DNA of 64,000 bases, from NCBI GenBank assembly GCA_051861205.1, contig JBHYDC010000015.1, positions 1-64,000 on the forward strand. Reading direction: 5' to 3'. The notes below the pieces were generated by a model. It was not told where the DNA came from. It worked only from the letters and a program-made list of their open reading frames with translations, and did no database searches. Position 1 is the stretch's first letter; each line of letters starts with the position of its first letter. The DNA is from JBHYDC01 sp051861205. GTDB lineage: Bacteria > Pseudomonadota > Alphaproteobacteria > Rhizobiales > Pleomorphomonadaceae. The position numbers were made by a program, and so were the translations under genes. Shown piece after piece: positions 34,803 to 43,467 of this stretch.

Positions 34803-35552
34803 ATGAAGATCCTGGTGCCCGTCAAACGGGTGGTAGACTACAACGTGAAGATCCGGGTGAAGCCGGACGGTTCGGGCGTCGATCTGGCCAACGTGAAAAT
34901 GTCGATGAACCCCTTCGACGAGATCGCCGTCGAGGAAGCCCTGCGGCTGAAGGAAGCAGGCAAGGCCGCCGAAGTGATCGCCGTTTCCATTGGTTCCGTG
35001 GCCGCGCAGGAGACCCTTCGCACCGCCCTTGCCATGGGCGCCGATCGCGGCATTCTCGTGCAGGTGGACGGCCCGGTCGAGCCGCTCGGTGTCGCCAAGA
35101 TGCTCAAGGCGATCATCGGCGAGGAACAGCCCGGCCTCGTCATTCTCGGCAAACAGGCGATCGACGACGACTGCAATCAGACGGGCCAAATGCTGGCCGC
35201 GCTGACCGGTTGGGCCCAGGGCACCTTCGCTTCCAAGGTTGAAGTCGGCGAGGGAACAGTCGATGTCACGCGCGAGGTCGACGGGGGGCTACAGACTCTG
35301 CGTCTGACCCTTCCCGCTGTCGTAACCACCGATCTGCGGCTGAACGAGCCGCGTTATGCGTCGCTTCCCAACATCATGAAGGCCAAGAAGAAGCCGCTCG
35401 ATGTCAAAACACCGGCCGATTACGGCGTCGATGTTGCGCCGCGGCTCAACGTTCTGAAAACGGTCGAGCCGAAGGGCCGGGTTGCCGGCGTTCGTGTCGC
35501 GTCGGTCGCCGACCTCGTGACGAAGCTGAAGACCGAAGCCGGCGTGCTCTGA
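34803..35552 (+). CDS. etfB: Electron transfer flavoprotein subunit beta
   Basis: A 249-residue subunit opening MKILVPVKRVVDYNVKIRVK, with MNPFDEIAVEEALRLKE and LGKQAIDDDCNQTGQMLAALTGW, all EtfB hallmarks. It binds AMP and passes electrons from acyl-CoA dehydrogenases with EtfA. I chose ATG 34803, with GGGAG nine bases upstream, over a TTG at 34797. etfA follows after 12 bp. Confidence 0.95.
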   Translation: MKILVPVKRVVDYNVKIRVKPDGSGVDLANVKMSMNPFDEIAVEEALRLKEAGKAAEVIAVSIGSVAAQETLRTALAMGADRGILVQVDGPVEPLGVAKMLKAIIGEEQPGLVILGKQAIDDDCNQTGQMLAALTGWAQGTFASKVEVGEGTVDVTREVDGGLQTLRLTLPAVVTTDLRLNEPRYASLPNIMKAKKKPLDVKTPADYGVDVAPRLNVLKTVEPKGRVAGVRVASVADLVTKLKTEAGVL

Positions 35553-35564
35553 GGATAGACCGAT

Positions 35565-36497
35565 ATGACGATTCTTCTCCTGGCCGAGCATGATAACGCC
35601 GCCTTGAAGGACACCACGGCCAAGGCCCTGACGGCAGCCTCCGCCATGGGCGGCGAGATCCACTTGCTCGTGGCCGGTTCCGGCGCCGCGGCTGCGGCAG
35701 CCGAAGCGGCGACGCTGGACGGCGTGTCCAGGGTTTTGCTCGCCGACGACGCCGTGTTCGCCCATCAACGCGCCGAACCGCTCGCCGCGCTCGTCGTGTC
35801 GCTGGCCGGCGGCTATGACGCGATCGTCGCGCCCGCCACGACCACGTTCAAGAACGCGCTGCCACGGGTCGCCGCGCTTCTCGACGTGATGCAGATTTCC
35901 GACGTTACGGCCGTCATCTCGGCCGATACCTTCGAACGGCCGATCTATGCCGGCAACGCGGTTCAGACCGTTCAGTCGAACGATCCCAAGCGCGTCGTCA
36001 CTGTGCGCACCACGGCCTTCAAGGCGGCGGGCTCCGGCGGATCGGCTCCGGTGGAAGCCGTGCCCGTTGCGGCCGATCCCGGCGTCTCGGCCTTCGTCGG
36101 CGATGCGCTGTCCGCGCAGGACCGGCCCGAGCTGACCTCCGCCAAGATCATCGTATCGGGCGGCCGCGCGCTCGGATCGGCTGAACGTTTCCGTGAGGTG
36201 GTCATCCCGCTCGCCGACAAACTCGGCGCGGCGGTCGGCGCCAGCCGCGCGGCCGTCGATGCCGGCTATGCGCCAAACGACTGGCAGGTTGGGCAGACGG
36301 GCAAGGTGGTCGCGCCCGATCTCTATATCGCTCTTGGCATTTCCGGGGCGATTCAGCATCTTGCCGGCATGAAAGACTCCAAGGTCATCGTCGCAATCAA
36401 CAAGGACGACGAAGCGCCGATCTTCCAAGTGGCCGATTATGGGCTTGTCGGCGACCTGTTCGACGTCGTACCAGAACTTACAAAAGCGCTCGGGTGA
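35565..36497 (+). CDS. etfA: Electron transfer flavoprotein subunit alpha
   Basis: A 310-residue FAD-binding subunit. The C-terminal domain has IVSGGRALGSAERF, GASRAAVDAGYAPNDWQVGQTGKVVAPDLYIALGISGAIQHLAGM and VAINKDDEAPIFQVADYGLVGD, the FAD site of ETF alpha. It forms a heterodimer with EtfB and delivers electrons to ETF-quinone oxidoreductase. A 3-hydroxybutyryl-CoA dehydrogenase gene follows after 59 bp. Confidence 0.95.
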   Translation: MTILLLAEHDNAALKDTTAKALTAASAMGGEIHLLVAGSGAAAAAAEAATLDGVSRVLLADDAVFAHQRAEPLAALVVSLAGGYDAIVAPATTTFKNALPRVAALLDVMQISDVTAVISADTFERPIYAGNAVQTVQSNDPKRVVTVRTTAFKAAGSGGSAPVEAVPVAADPGVSAFVGDALSAQDRPELTSAKIIVSGGRALGSAERFREVVIPLADKLGAAVGASRAAVDAGYAPNDWQVGQTGKVVAPDLYIALGISGAIQHLAGMKDSKVIVAINKDDEAPIFQVADYGLVGDLFDVVPELTKALG

Positions 36498-36556
36498 CAG
36501 CTCGGGCGGATCGCTATCCGCCCGCCTCGGCACGGAGCACAGGGATCGAGGATAGG

Positions 36557-37435
36557 ATGGTCGAGATCAAGACGGTCGGCGTGATCGGCGCCGGACAGAT
36601 GGGCAGCGGTATCGCGCACGTCTGTGCACTTGCGGGCTTCGACGTTGGGTTGCACGACGTATCGCGCGACCGCATCGAAGCGGGGCTGGCGACCATCACC
36701 GGCAATCTGGCGCGCCAGGTTCAGGGCAAGAAGATCACCGAAGAGGTGCGCGCTGCGGCGCTTTCCAAGATCCATGGCATCGAAACCATGGAGGGCTTTG
36801 CCGATTTCGATCTGGTGATCGAGGCGGCGACCGAAAACGAGACCGTCAAGCGCAAGATCCTGACGGCGCTTTGTCCGGTGCTGAAGCCCAAAGCGATGGT
36901 GGGAACCAACACCTCGTCGATCTCCATCACACGCCTTGCGGCGTCGACGGACCGGCCGGAGCGGTTCATCGGCATTCATTTCATGAACCCGGTTCCGGTG
37001 ATGCAACTTGTCGAACTCGTGCGCGGCATCGCGACCGAGGACGAGACCTTCGACGCCGCCAAGACCTTCGTGGCCCGGCTCGGCAAGACGATCGCCGTAT
37101 CCGAAGATTTTCCGGCCTTCATGGTCAACCGCATCCTTCTGCCGATGATCAACGAAGCCATCTACACGCTCTATGAAGGCGTCGGCTCGGTGGACGCGAT
37201 CGATACGGCGATGCGTCTTGGCGCGAACCACCCGATGGGGCCGCTGCAACTCGCCGATTTCATCGGCCTCGACACCTGCCTTTCGATCATGCAGGTGCTC
37301 TACGAAGGGCTCGCGGATTCCAAATATCGGCCCTGCCCGCTGCTGGTGAAATATGTTGAGGCGGGATGGCTCGGCCGCAAGACCCAGCGCGGCTTCTACG
37401 ACTATCGCGGCGAGCACCCGGTGCCGACCCGCTGA
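36557..37435 (+). CDS. 3-hydroxybutyryl-CoA dehydrogenase
   Basis: A 292-residue NAD-dependent enzyme interconverting 3-hydroxybutyryl-CoA and acetoacetyl-CoA. The Rossmann motif VGVIGAGQMGSGIAHV is at residues 7-22. FIGIHFMNPVPVMQLVE near 140 bears the catalytic histidine, and NHPMGPLQLADFIGLD lies in the C-terminal dimer domain. ATG 36557 follows GAGGATAGG. The link with etfBA suggests beta-oxidation or polyhydroxybutyrate metabolism. Confidence 0.93.
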   Translation: MVEIKTVGVIGAGQMGSGIAHVCALAGFDVGLHDVSRDRIEAGLATITGNLARQVQGKKITEEVRAAALSKIHGIETMEGFADFDLVIEAATENETVKRKILTALCPVLKPKAMVGTNTSSISITRLAASTDRPERFIGIHFMNPVPVMQLVELVRGIATEDETFDAAKTFVARLGKTIAVSEDFPAFMVNRILLPMINEAIYTLYEGVGSVDAIDTAMRLGANHPMGPLQLADFIGLDTCLSIMQVLYEGLADSKYRPCPLLVKYVEAGWLGRKTQRGFYDYRGEHPVPTR

Positions 37436-37500
37436 TTGGAGTTTACCGCGTCTCGGCCGAAGGCTTACTTTCCTGGCAATGCGCCCGGCAGGACTCGGCG

Positions 37501-37755
37501 CTATGGGCCCCGTTCGATCAGGAAGCTGAACACCTCCTCCGCCGCATCCGAAGTAATGAGGCGGTGGCCGTTTTCGTTACAGAAATGCGGGACGTCGATC
37601 TTTGCCATCGGATCGGTGGCTAAGACGAGAAGCCGCTCGCCGACTGCAATGCGCCCGATCGCTTTGCGTGCTTTCAGCACCGGCAACGGGCAAAGCAGGC
37701 CGCGCACGTCGAGAACCACGGGATCGCCGGGGTCCTGATCCGAAGCGCCGGTCAC
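37501..37755 (-). CDS. TusA-family sulfurtransferase
   Basis: An 84-residue protein with the TusA signature VVLDVRGLLCPLPVLKARKAI; the cysteine of CPLP carries persulfide sulfur. HFCNENGHRLI in the C-terminal half is also typical. I chose the GTG at 37755 because it overlaps the stop of the upstream microprotein gene as GTGA, a clear sign of coupling. A TTG at 37773 would be the only longer option. Its partner could be tRNA thiolation or sulfur traffic generally. Confidence 0.85.
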   Translation of the reverse strand: MTGASDQDPGDPVVLDVRGLLCPLPVLKARKAIGRIAVGERLLVLATDPMAKIDVPHFCNENGHRLITSDAAEEVFSFLIERGP

Positions 37756-37919
37756 TGTACCACCGACAGACAAAGCGCCACGAACGCCTCGAAGCCGCCG
37801 GTCGATCCGATGGAGAGGGCTGCGCCGAGCGCCAAGATCGCGAGCGGCAGTGCGACGGAGAGAACGAGATCCGCGCGGGCCTTTGGCTGACGGCTTGGGT
37901 CCTGGTTCTTCATGGTCAT
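37752..37919 (-). CDS. Membrane microprotein (55 residues) coupled to tusA
   Basis: Opens MTMKNQDPSRQPKARADL and then has one long hydrophobic stretch, LVLSVALPLAILALGAALSI, a short GSTGGFE turn and a second weaker hydrophobic end. No family recognised. Its stop TGA overlaps the tusA GTG (GTGA), and its own ATG lies two bases after the stop of the 48-residue gene upstream. The tight spacing on both sides is the main evidence that it is real. The start might instead be the ATG at 37913. Confidence 0.65.
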   Translation of the reverse strand: MTMKNQDPSRQPKARADLVLSVALPLAILALGAALSIGSTGGFEAFVALCLSVVQ

Positions 37920-37921
37920 GC

Positions 37922-38068
37922 TCAAAGGCATCCGGCGAGGCCGGCGATCAGGCGCGCCGCGTAGATTTCAGCGCCATGAGCAACGTTCAGCCAGACCGTG
38001 GCGCCCGCCGCCAGCGCGAGCAGGGCGCTTGCCGCCCAGGTAATCAGGTGGGCCGTCCGTGGAGTCAT
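37922..38068 (-). CDS. Membrane microprotein (48 residues)
   Basis: Begins MTPRTAHLITWAASALLALAA; almost the whole length is hydrophobic (HLITWAASALLALAAGATVW and YAARLIAGLAG), so one or two membrane helices. No family recognised and no strong ribosome site. It lies 72 bp downstream of the sco gene on the same strand and two bases before the 55-residue gene, in an apparent sco-micro-micro-tusA unit. Confidence 0.55.
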   Translation of the reverse strand: MTPRTAHLITWAASALLALAAGATVWLNVAHGAEIYAARLIAGLAGCL

Positions 38069-38140
38069 GGCCGTTCTAGTCTCGTTGCGAGGCGAACCCC
38101 TGGGAAAATGATCCTTTCCCGGCGGATGGTCAATGCGCGC

Positions 38141-38749
38141 TCAGCTTGCAACGAGGCGCTTCAGCTTCGCAAGCGCGTCGGCCTCTGCCTCGCCATAGGA
38201 GATGGTGCCGCGAAATGCCCCGTCGGCGCCGAAGAGAAACATGGCTGCTGTGTGGTCCATGGTGTAGTCGCCGTTTTCGCCGGGTACCTTGCGGCGGTAG
38301 ACGCGGTATTTCGCCACCACATCGGCCACCTGAGCCTCGGACCCCGTGAGGCCGATGACCCGGTCGGAGAAAGCGGCGAGATACTCCTTGAGATAAGCGG
38401 GCGTATCCCGTTCGGGATCGACGGTGATGAAGGCGACGTCCAGCTTGTCTCCGTCCGCTCCCATCTTGCCGAGAAGAACGGTGATTTCCGCCAGCGTCGT
38501 CGGGCAAACATCGGGACAATGGGTGAAGCCGAAGAAGATCGCATGCGGCCTGCCGGCAAAAATCTGCTCCGTAACGGTTTCGCCGCCCGTGTTCACAAGC
38601 GTGAACGGTCCGCCGATCGCGGCCTCCCCGGAGGAAATCACCGTACCTTGCGGGGCCGTGTTGCCGCGCCAGATCACCCATCCGGTAACGGCGACCAGAG
38701 CGACGACAAGCGCCCAAGTGACAATCCGTACCGCTCGCATGACCTTCAT
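38141..38749 (-). CDS. SCO1/SenC family copper-binding thioredoxin-fold protein
   Basis: A 202-residue protein with an N-terminal membrane anchor (TWALVVALVAVTGWVIW). The copper/thiol site is FFGFTHCPDVCPTTLAEI near residue 75, and the third ligand histidine is in YTMDHTAAMFLF near 165. SCO proteins deliver copper to the CuA site of cytochrome oxidase. I chose ATG 38749 (MKVMRAVRIV). Longer starts reach 38809 but place residues before the anchor. Confidence 0.9.
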   Translation of the reverse strand: MKVMRAVRIVTWALVVALVAVTGWVIWRGNTAPQGTVISSGEAAIGGPFTLVNTGGETVTEQIFAGRPHAIFFGFTHCPDVCPTTLAEITVLLGKMGADGDKLDVAFITVDPERDTPAYLKEYLAAFSDRVIGLTGSEAQVADVVAKYRVYRRKVPGENGDYTMDHTAAMFLFGADGAFRGTISYGEAEADALAKLKRLVAS

Positions 38750-38922
38750 AGCTGCTCGATCCACTCTGTCTCTTGTTGCGGATATCAGATGCACGCTGCG
38801 CGCGCGCAAGACAAGCGCGGAGGGTTCATTTCAATCCGGCTCTCGCATAGGAGCGAAGTCGTGCGTAAATGGAGGACAATAAGGCCGATCAAAGCGGCCG
38901 GATGGTGGGGAGGGCGGCGCCG

Positions 38923-40719
38923 ATGGCCATTTTAGAGCGGATCCGAAGTGAGGCGGCTTATCTTACCGGTGCTGTCCGCGCACTGCGCCGGACAACGCCG
39001 ATCCCCAAAACGAAAACGCGCGTATGGCCCGACGTCGTCGCCGAACTTGCCAGCCGTTTTAAAGACAAGCCGGCGCTGTTGTCCGATCACGAAACGCTGA
39101 CCTACGCGCAGCTTCACAAACGCGGCAATCGCTACGCGCGCTGGGCGCTCGGCCAGGGCCTTAAAACCGGCGATACGGTGGCGCTGTTGATGCCGAACCG
39201 GCCGGAGTATCTCGCGGTTTGGCTGGGGATCGCGCGGGCGGGCGGTGTGACGGCGCTACTCAACACCAATCTTAGCGGCCGTTCGCTTGCCCATTGCATC
39301 GATATCGTGTCGCCCAAGCACGTGATCGTCGCCGGCGAACTTGCGGGCGCCTTTGCCTCGGCAATCCCGTTGCTGAAGACGGCCCCTGCGGTATGGGCGC
39401 ATGGTGAGGGCGCGGCCGGCAGCCGGCTCGATACGCTGATCGAAACGATCTCCGACGCCGATCTCAGCCCGGCGGAAAAGCCGGTTCTCACCCTCGAAGA
39501 TCGCTGTCTCTACATCTACACATCGGGCACGACGGGCCTTCCGAAGGCGGCCAACATCAATCATTTCCGTGTGCTCACCATCATGAACGGCTTTTCCGGC
39601 GCGATGAACGCCAAGCCGGAGGATCGGATGTATGTGTGCCTGCCGCTCTATCACACCTCCGGCGGGGTGCTGGCGGTGGGCGTGACACTGACGGTCGGCG
39701 GGTCGGTCGTCATCGCCCGCAAATTCTCGGCGACGAGTTTTTGGGACGATGTGGTGCGCTATGACTGCACGCTGTTCCAATACATCGGCGAGCTTTGCCG
39801 CTACCTCCTCCATGCGCCGCCCCATCCCAAGGAGCGCGCCCATCGTATCCGGCTTGCGAGCGGAAACGGGTTGCGGCCGGACATTTGGACCCCTTTCAAA
39901 ACCCGCTTCGCCATCCCCCGCCTCCTCGAATGGTACGCGGCGACGGAGGGCAATGCGGTGCTCTTCAATTTCGACGGCAAGCCGGGGTCGATCGGCCGCG
40001 TTCCCAAATGGGCGGAGCGCCGGTTCCTGTTCAAGCTCGTGCGGTTCGACGTGGAGCGGAACGACATCGTGCGGGGCGTGGACGGCTTCTGCCGGGAATG
40101 CGCGACCGACGAGGTGGGTGAGTTAATCTCCGAAATCGTCAACGATCCGAGCAAGCCCAGCCAGCGCTTCGAGGGCTATTCGGATCCGGATGCGACGGCC
40201 CGGAAGATTCTGACGAATGCGTTCAAGCCGGGGGATCGCTGGTTTCGCAGCGGCGATCTCCTGCGCAAGGACGCGCTTGGCTATTACTACTTCGTGGACC
40301 GGACCGGCGACACCTTCCGCTGGAAGGGCGAGAATGTGGCGACGTCTGAAGTGGCCGAAGCGCTCGGCACGTTCCCAGGCGTCAACACCGCCAATGTTTA
40401 CGGTGTCGACGTGCCGGGATGCGAAGGGCGGGCGGGCATGGCGGCGCTGGAAGTCGAGCCGGGGCTCGATCTGGTGGCCCTCTCCCGGCATCTCGACGCG
40501 ATGCTGCCGGCCTATGCCAAACCGGTCTTCCTGCGGCTGAAATCCGAAATCGAAACAACCGGAACCTTCAAGTTGAAGAAGCTGGATCTTGTGGCCGATG
40601 GCTTCGATCCGCGAACGCTCTCCGACGCCCTCTACATCCTCGATCCGAGGCAGAGCAGTTATGTCGAACTGGATCCTTCGCTGTATGAGGCGGTTGTGAC
40701 AGGCGCGGTTCGCCTTTAA
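38923..40719 (+). CDS. Long-chain acyl-CoA synthetase (FATP-like, AMP-forming)
   Basis: A 598-residue ANL-superfamily enzyme activating fatty acids with ATP and CoA. The P-loop-like motif YIYTSGTTGLPKAAN is near residue 205. LEWYAATEGNAVLFNFD is motif A5 of the FATP/very-long-chain subgroup, and WFRSGDLLRKDALGYYYFVDRTGDTFRWKGENVATSEV is the hinge/A8 region. ATG 38923 has GGGGAGG nine bases upstream, better than the ATG at 38869. It is divergent from sco. Confidence 0.9.
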   Translation: MAILERIRSEAAYLTGAVRALRRTTPIPKTKTRVWPDVVAELASRFKDKPALLSDHETLTYAQLHKRGNRYARWALGQGLKTGDTVALLMPNRPEYLAVWLGIARAGGVTALLNTNLSGRSLAHCIDIVSPKHVIVAGELAGAFASAIPLLKTAPAVWAHGEGAAGSRLDTLIETISDADLSPAEKPVLTLEDRCLYIYTSGTTGLPKAANINHFRVLTIMNGFSGAMNAKPEDRMYVCLPLYHTSGGVLAVGVTLTVGGSVVIARKFSATSFWDDVVRYDCTLFQYIGELCRYLLHAPPHPKERAHRIRLASGNGLRPDIWTPFKTRFAIPRLLEWYAATEGNAVLFNFDGKPGSIGRVPKWAERRFLFKLVRFDVERNDIVRGVDGFCRECATDEVGELISEIVNDPSKPSQRFEGYSDPDATARKILTNAFKPGDRWFRSGDLLRKDALGYYYFVDRTGDTFRWKGENVATSEVAEALGTFPGVNTANVYGVDVPGCEGRAGMAALEVEPGLDLVALSRHLDAMLPAYAKPVFLRLKSEIETTGTFKLKKLDLVADGFDPRTLSDALYILDPRQSSYVELDPSLYEAVVTGAVRL

Positions 40720-40746
40720 GCGGCACGCAAACGGAAGGGGTTGACC

Positions 40747-41289
40747 ATGACGGATCCGGCGATCGGCGTGCTCAAATTCTGGTGGGATGCCGGACCGGAG
40801 GCGTGGTTCACGTCGGATCCGGCCTTCGATGCCAAAGTGGCCGGCGCGTTGCTCTCGCTGCACGAATCAGCCGCTGCGGGCCGCCTGGACGCCTGGGTGG
40901 AGACGCCGCACGGCGCGCTGGCTTTGATCATCCTCTTCGATCAGGTCCCGCGCAACGTATTCCGGGGCACCGCGCGCGCGTTCGAGACGGACAGGCAGGC
41001 ACTCAAGCTTGCAACGGATGCGCTGGAACGCGGATATCCCGATGCCTTTCCGCCGCTGGCACGGACGTTCTTCTTCCTGCCGTTTGAACATGCCGAGGAC
41101 ATGGACGCGCAGCAACTGTCGGTGGATTTGTTTCGGCGCAACGGCGATCGGGAAACCTACTTCTACGCCTTGCTGCACATGGATGCGATTCGCCGGTTCG
41201 GGCGCTTCCCCCATCGCAACGCCGTGCTCGGCCGCCTATCGACCCCGGACGAGGAACACTATCTGGCGACCGGCGGATTCAGGGCGTGA
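40747..41289 (+). CDS. DUF924 family protein
   Basis: A 180-residue helical protein. VLKFWWDAGPEAWFTSDPAFDAKV, LALIILFDQVPRNVFRGTARAFETD and FFFLPFEHAEDMDAQQLSVDLF are the DUF924 blocks. The fold resembles tetratricopeptide-like helices; no biochemical role is established to my knowledge. The ATG at 40747 follows GGAAGGGG. It lies 27 bp after the acyl-CoA synthetase, so probably cotranscribed. Confidence 0.87.
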   Translation: MTDPAIGVLKFWWDAGPEAWFTSDPAFDAKVAGALLSLHESAAAGRLDAWVETPHGALALIILFDQVPRNVFRGTARAFETDRQALKLATDALERGYPDAFPPLARTFFFLPFEHAEDMDAQQLSVDLFRRNGDRETYFYALLHMDAIRRFGRFPHRNAVLGRLSTPDEEHYLATGGFRA

Positions 41290-41299
41290 GGGCAAGCGG

Positions 41300-41806
41300 C
41301 TAGATCAGGCTGTGGTGCGACGTGGTTGCAGCCCTGAAGGCGAGCGCCGAAACGGCGGCAGAAACCGCCATGTTCCAGCCGGCGAAGGAAAGTCCCATGA
41401 GACGCCACGTCGCTTCCGTGCAGGACACAAGGCGCGTGTTTTTCATCTGTGACAACAGATCGGCCGCGTTGGTGGTGGGGCCAACGCCGCCGCCGCAATC
41501 GGTCGGGCCGGGCCAGAAGCCCCATTCGGCGCCCGCGTGATAGGCGCCAAGGGCGGCACCCGCCAGGAACACGAGCCCGGCGACGGCATAGAGCAGCCGC
41601 GCGAGAGCGGGGGAGCGAACGGCTAGAATGAGGCCGGTCAGGATGAGCGGAAGGCCGTAGTAATAGGCAAGCCGCTCTTCAAGGCAGAGCTTGCACGGCA
41701 CATAGCCGCCAAGGATCTGGAATGCCCAGGCCGCGAGGATGGTGACAAGGCCGAGCGAGAAGGCCAGCGCTCCGGCGCGGATCGGGGCGGGTTCGCGGCG
41801 GGCCAT
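41300..41806 (-). CDS. dsbB: Disulfide bond formation protein B
   Basis: A 168-residue inner-membrane quinone reductase that re-oxidises DsbA. Four helices are visible. The first cysteine pair is in GGYVPCKLCLEERLAYY, and the second pair stands in GPTDCGGGVGPTT and in RLVSCTEATW of the long periplasmic loop. All four functional cysteines are present. No dsbA lies nearby. Confidence 0.88.
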   Translation of the reverse strand: MARREPAPIRAGALAFSLGLVTILAAWAFQILGGYVPCKLCLEERLAYYYGLPLILTGLILAVRSPALARLLYAVAGLVFLAGAALGAYHAGAEWGFWPGPTDCGGGVGPTTNAADLLSQMKNTRLVSCTEATWRLMGLSFAGWNMAVSAAVSALAFRAATTSHHSLI

Positions 41807-42100
41807 AAGCGGGTTCTACCGGATCGTTGAGATGGCTCCAGCTAGCACCTAGACAGAGGCTCCGCAATGCCGGTCAGCGCGAACGCGCGTCGAAGCGGCG
41901 CGATCTATCATCTCGGCCGCGAGCCCTTCTGACGGGGCCCGCGGTGATCGGGACCGGGACGCGACCTCGGGGGGCTGGGGGGCTGGATTACCGAGGCCTC
42001 ACCGATCCGGATCGTCCGAGACAACACATGAATGCTGACAGCGCCGCATGGTTCCCGCGTGTCTGAAACGCGGCGAAAGTAAGATTTTTGGTAAAAGGGG
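41807..42100. other. Non-coding stretch between dsbB and the SDHAF4 terminator
   Basis: About 290 bases without a convincing gene on either strand. It contains the upstream region of dsbB and a G-rich run (GGGGGGCTGGGGGGCTGG near 41969). I see no clear promoter, repeat or RNA. Confidence 0.5.
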
Positions 42101-42120
42101 CGAGGGCAATAATGCCCTCG
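42101..42120 (-). terminator. Terminator after the SDHAF4 gene
   Basis: CGAGGGCA and TGCCCTCG form an 8-bp stem with a four-base loop. On the minus strand it lies seven bases past the SDHAF4 stop and is followed by CCCCTTTTAC. Confidence 0.65.
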
Positions 42121-42127
42121 TCTTTGC

Positions 42128-42358
42128 TCAAAAATCCGCCGTGAGTCCCTTGATCTCCCAGTCGCCGTAGCGAACCGGTTCGAGGCCGCCTCGCCCGTCG
42201 ATCTCGCGGGGGAGGCCATCGGCTTCGGCCTTTATGGCGCGCCGCGCCTCAGCTTCGCGAAGCGCGCGCTCGGCAGCGGGCGAAAGCGGACGCTTGGCTT
42301 GGCTTGGCTTGGCAGGCCCGAGCGAGCCCTTGGAGGTCGCATCTTCCATCGATGTCAT
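42128..42358 (-). CDS. Succinate dehydrogenase assembly factor 4 homologue (DUF1674)
   Basis: A 76-residue protein whose C-terminus EIDGRGGLEPVRYGDWEIKGLTADF is the SDHAF4/DUF1674 signature. Homologues help flavinylated SdhA and shield it before complex II assembly. The N-terminal half is basic and low-complexity and contains four tandem five-base units (42293-42313). An ATG at 42349 is an alternative start. It is divergent from htpX. Confidence 0.85.
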   Translation of the reverse strand: MTSMEDATSKGSLGPAKPSQAKRPLSPAAERALREAEARRAIKAEADGLPREIDGRGGLEPVRYGDWEIKGLTADF

Positions 42359-42504
42359 AGCGCCGTTGTCTCGTGTTCACGGGGGCATCGCTTGATGCGC
42401 GGGCCTTGGTTCCCCATCATATAGGTGTTCGCGCCGGATTGTCCGCCCCGTCCAACAGCGGGGATGGCTGTCCGTGCCCTCATCATGCACTTCGCGAGAG
42501 ATCG

Positions 42505-43467
42505 ATGAATATCTTCCGCACCGCTATGCTGCTTGCTGCCCTCACCGCCCTCTTCATGGGCGTCGGCTATCTCATCGGTGGCAGCGGGGGCATGATGATC
42601 GCGTTTTTCCTCGCTGCCGGCATGAACGTGTTCAGCTATTGGAACGCGGACAAGATGGTGCTGCGCATGCACCACGCCCGCGAGGTGAGCGAGCGTGAGG
42701 CGCCCGCATTCTACGGCCTTGTCCGTGACCTTGCCGCGCGGGCTGACCTGCCGATGCCGAAGGTCTATCTGATCGACAATCCGCAGCCGAACGCCTTTGC
42801 GACGGGGCGCGACCCCGAGCATTCGGCGGTAGCGGCCACGACGGGCCTTCTCAATATGCTGTCCTATGAGGAAATCGCCGGTGTGATGGCGCATGAACTG
42901 GCGCATGTGAAGAACCGCGATACGCTGATCATGACCATCACGGCCACGATCGCCGGTGCGATCTCAATGCTGGCGAATTTCGGGTTCCTCTTCGGCGGCA
43001 GCAACCGCGAGAACAACGGGAATCCGCTTGGGTTCGTCGGCGTGCTCGTTGCCGTGCTCGTCGCGCCTTTGGCGGCGATGCTGGTGCAGATGGCGATTTC
43101 GCGGACGCGGGAATACTCCGCCGACCGGCTGGGAGCCGAGATTTGCGGCCAGCCGCAGTGGCTCGCCAGCGCCCTGGCCAAGATCGCGGATGGCGTGGCG
43201 CGCGTTCCGAACATGACGGCGGAGGCGAATCCTGCTACCGCACACCTCTTTATTATCAACCCGCTCAACGGCCAGCGTATGGACAACCTCTTCTCGACCC
43301 ACCCCGCGACGGAAAACCGGATCGCGGCGCTTATGGATTTCGCGCGTGAAACCGGCATGGAAACGCCGGTTCGCCGTGCGTCGTCCGCCGCTGCGCCGCG
43401 CGGACCGTGGGGTGGAACGGGCGGAGCCCCGCGCGGACGCGGCGGCAAAAGTGGACCGTGGGGATGA
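42505..43467 (+). CDS. htpX: Membrane zinc metalloprotease HtpX (M48B)
   Basis: A 320-residue inner-membrane quality-control protease. Two N-terminal helices, then the zinc site GVMAHELAHVKNRDTL (HEXXH near residue 137), two further helices, SRTREYSADRLGAEI with the glutamate ligand, and a glycine/arginine-rich C-terminus. Its stop overlaps the rsmB start (ATGA). The frame upstream of 42505 is the shadow of the divergent gene region. Confidence 0.93.
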   Translation: MNIFRTAMLLAALTALFMGVGYLIGGSGGMMIAFFLAAGMNVFSYWNADKMVLRMHHAREVSEREAPAFYGLVRDLAARADLPMPKVYLIDNPQPNAFATGRDPEHSAVAATTGLLNMLSYEEIAGVMAHELAHVKNRDTLIMTITATIAGAISMLANFGFLFGGSNRENNGNPLGFVGVLVAVLVAPLAAMLVQMAISRTREYSADRLGAEICGQPQWLASALAKIADGVARVPNMTAEANPATAHLFIINPLNGQRMDNLFSTHPATENRIAALMDFARETGMETPVRRASSAAAPRGPWGGTGGAPRGRGGKSGPWG

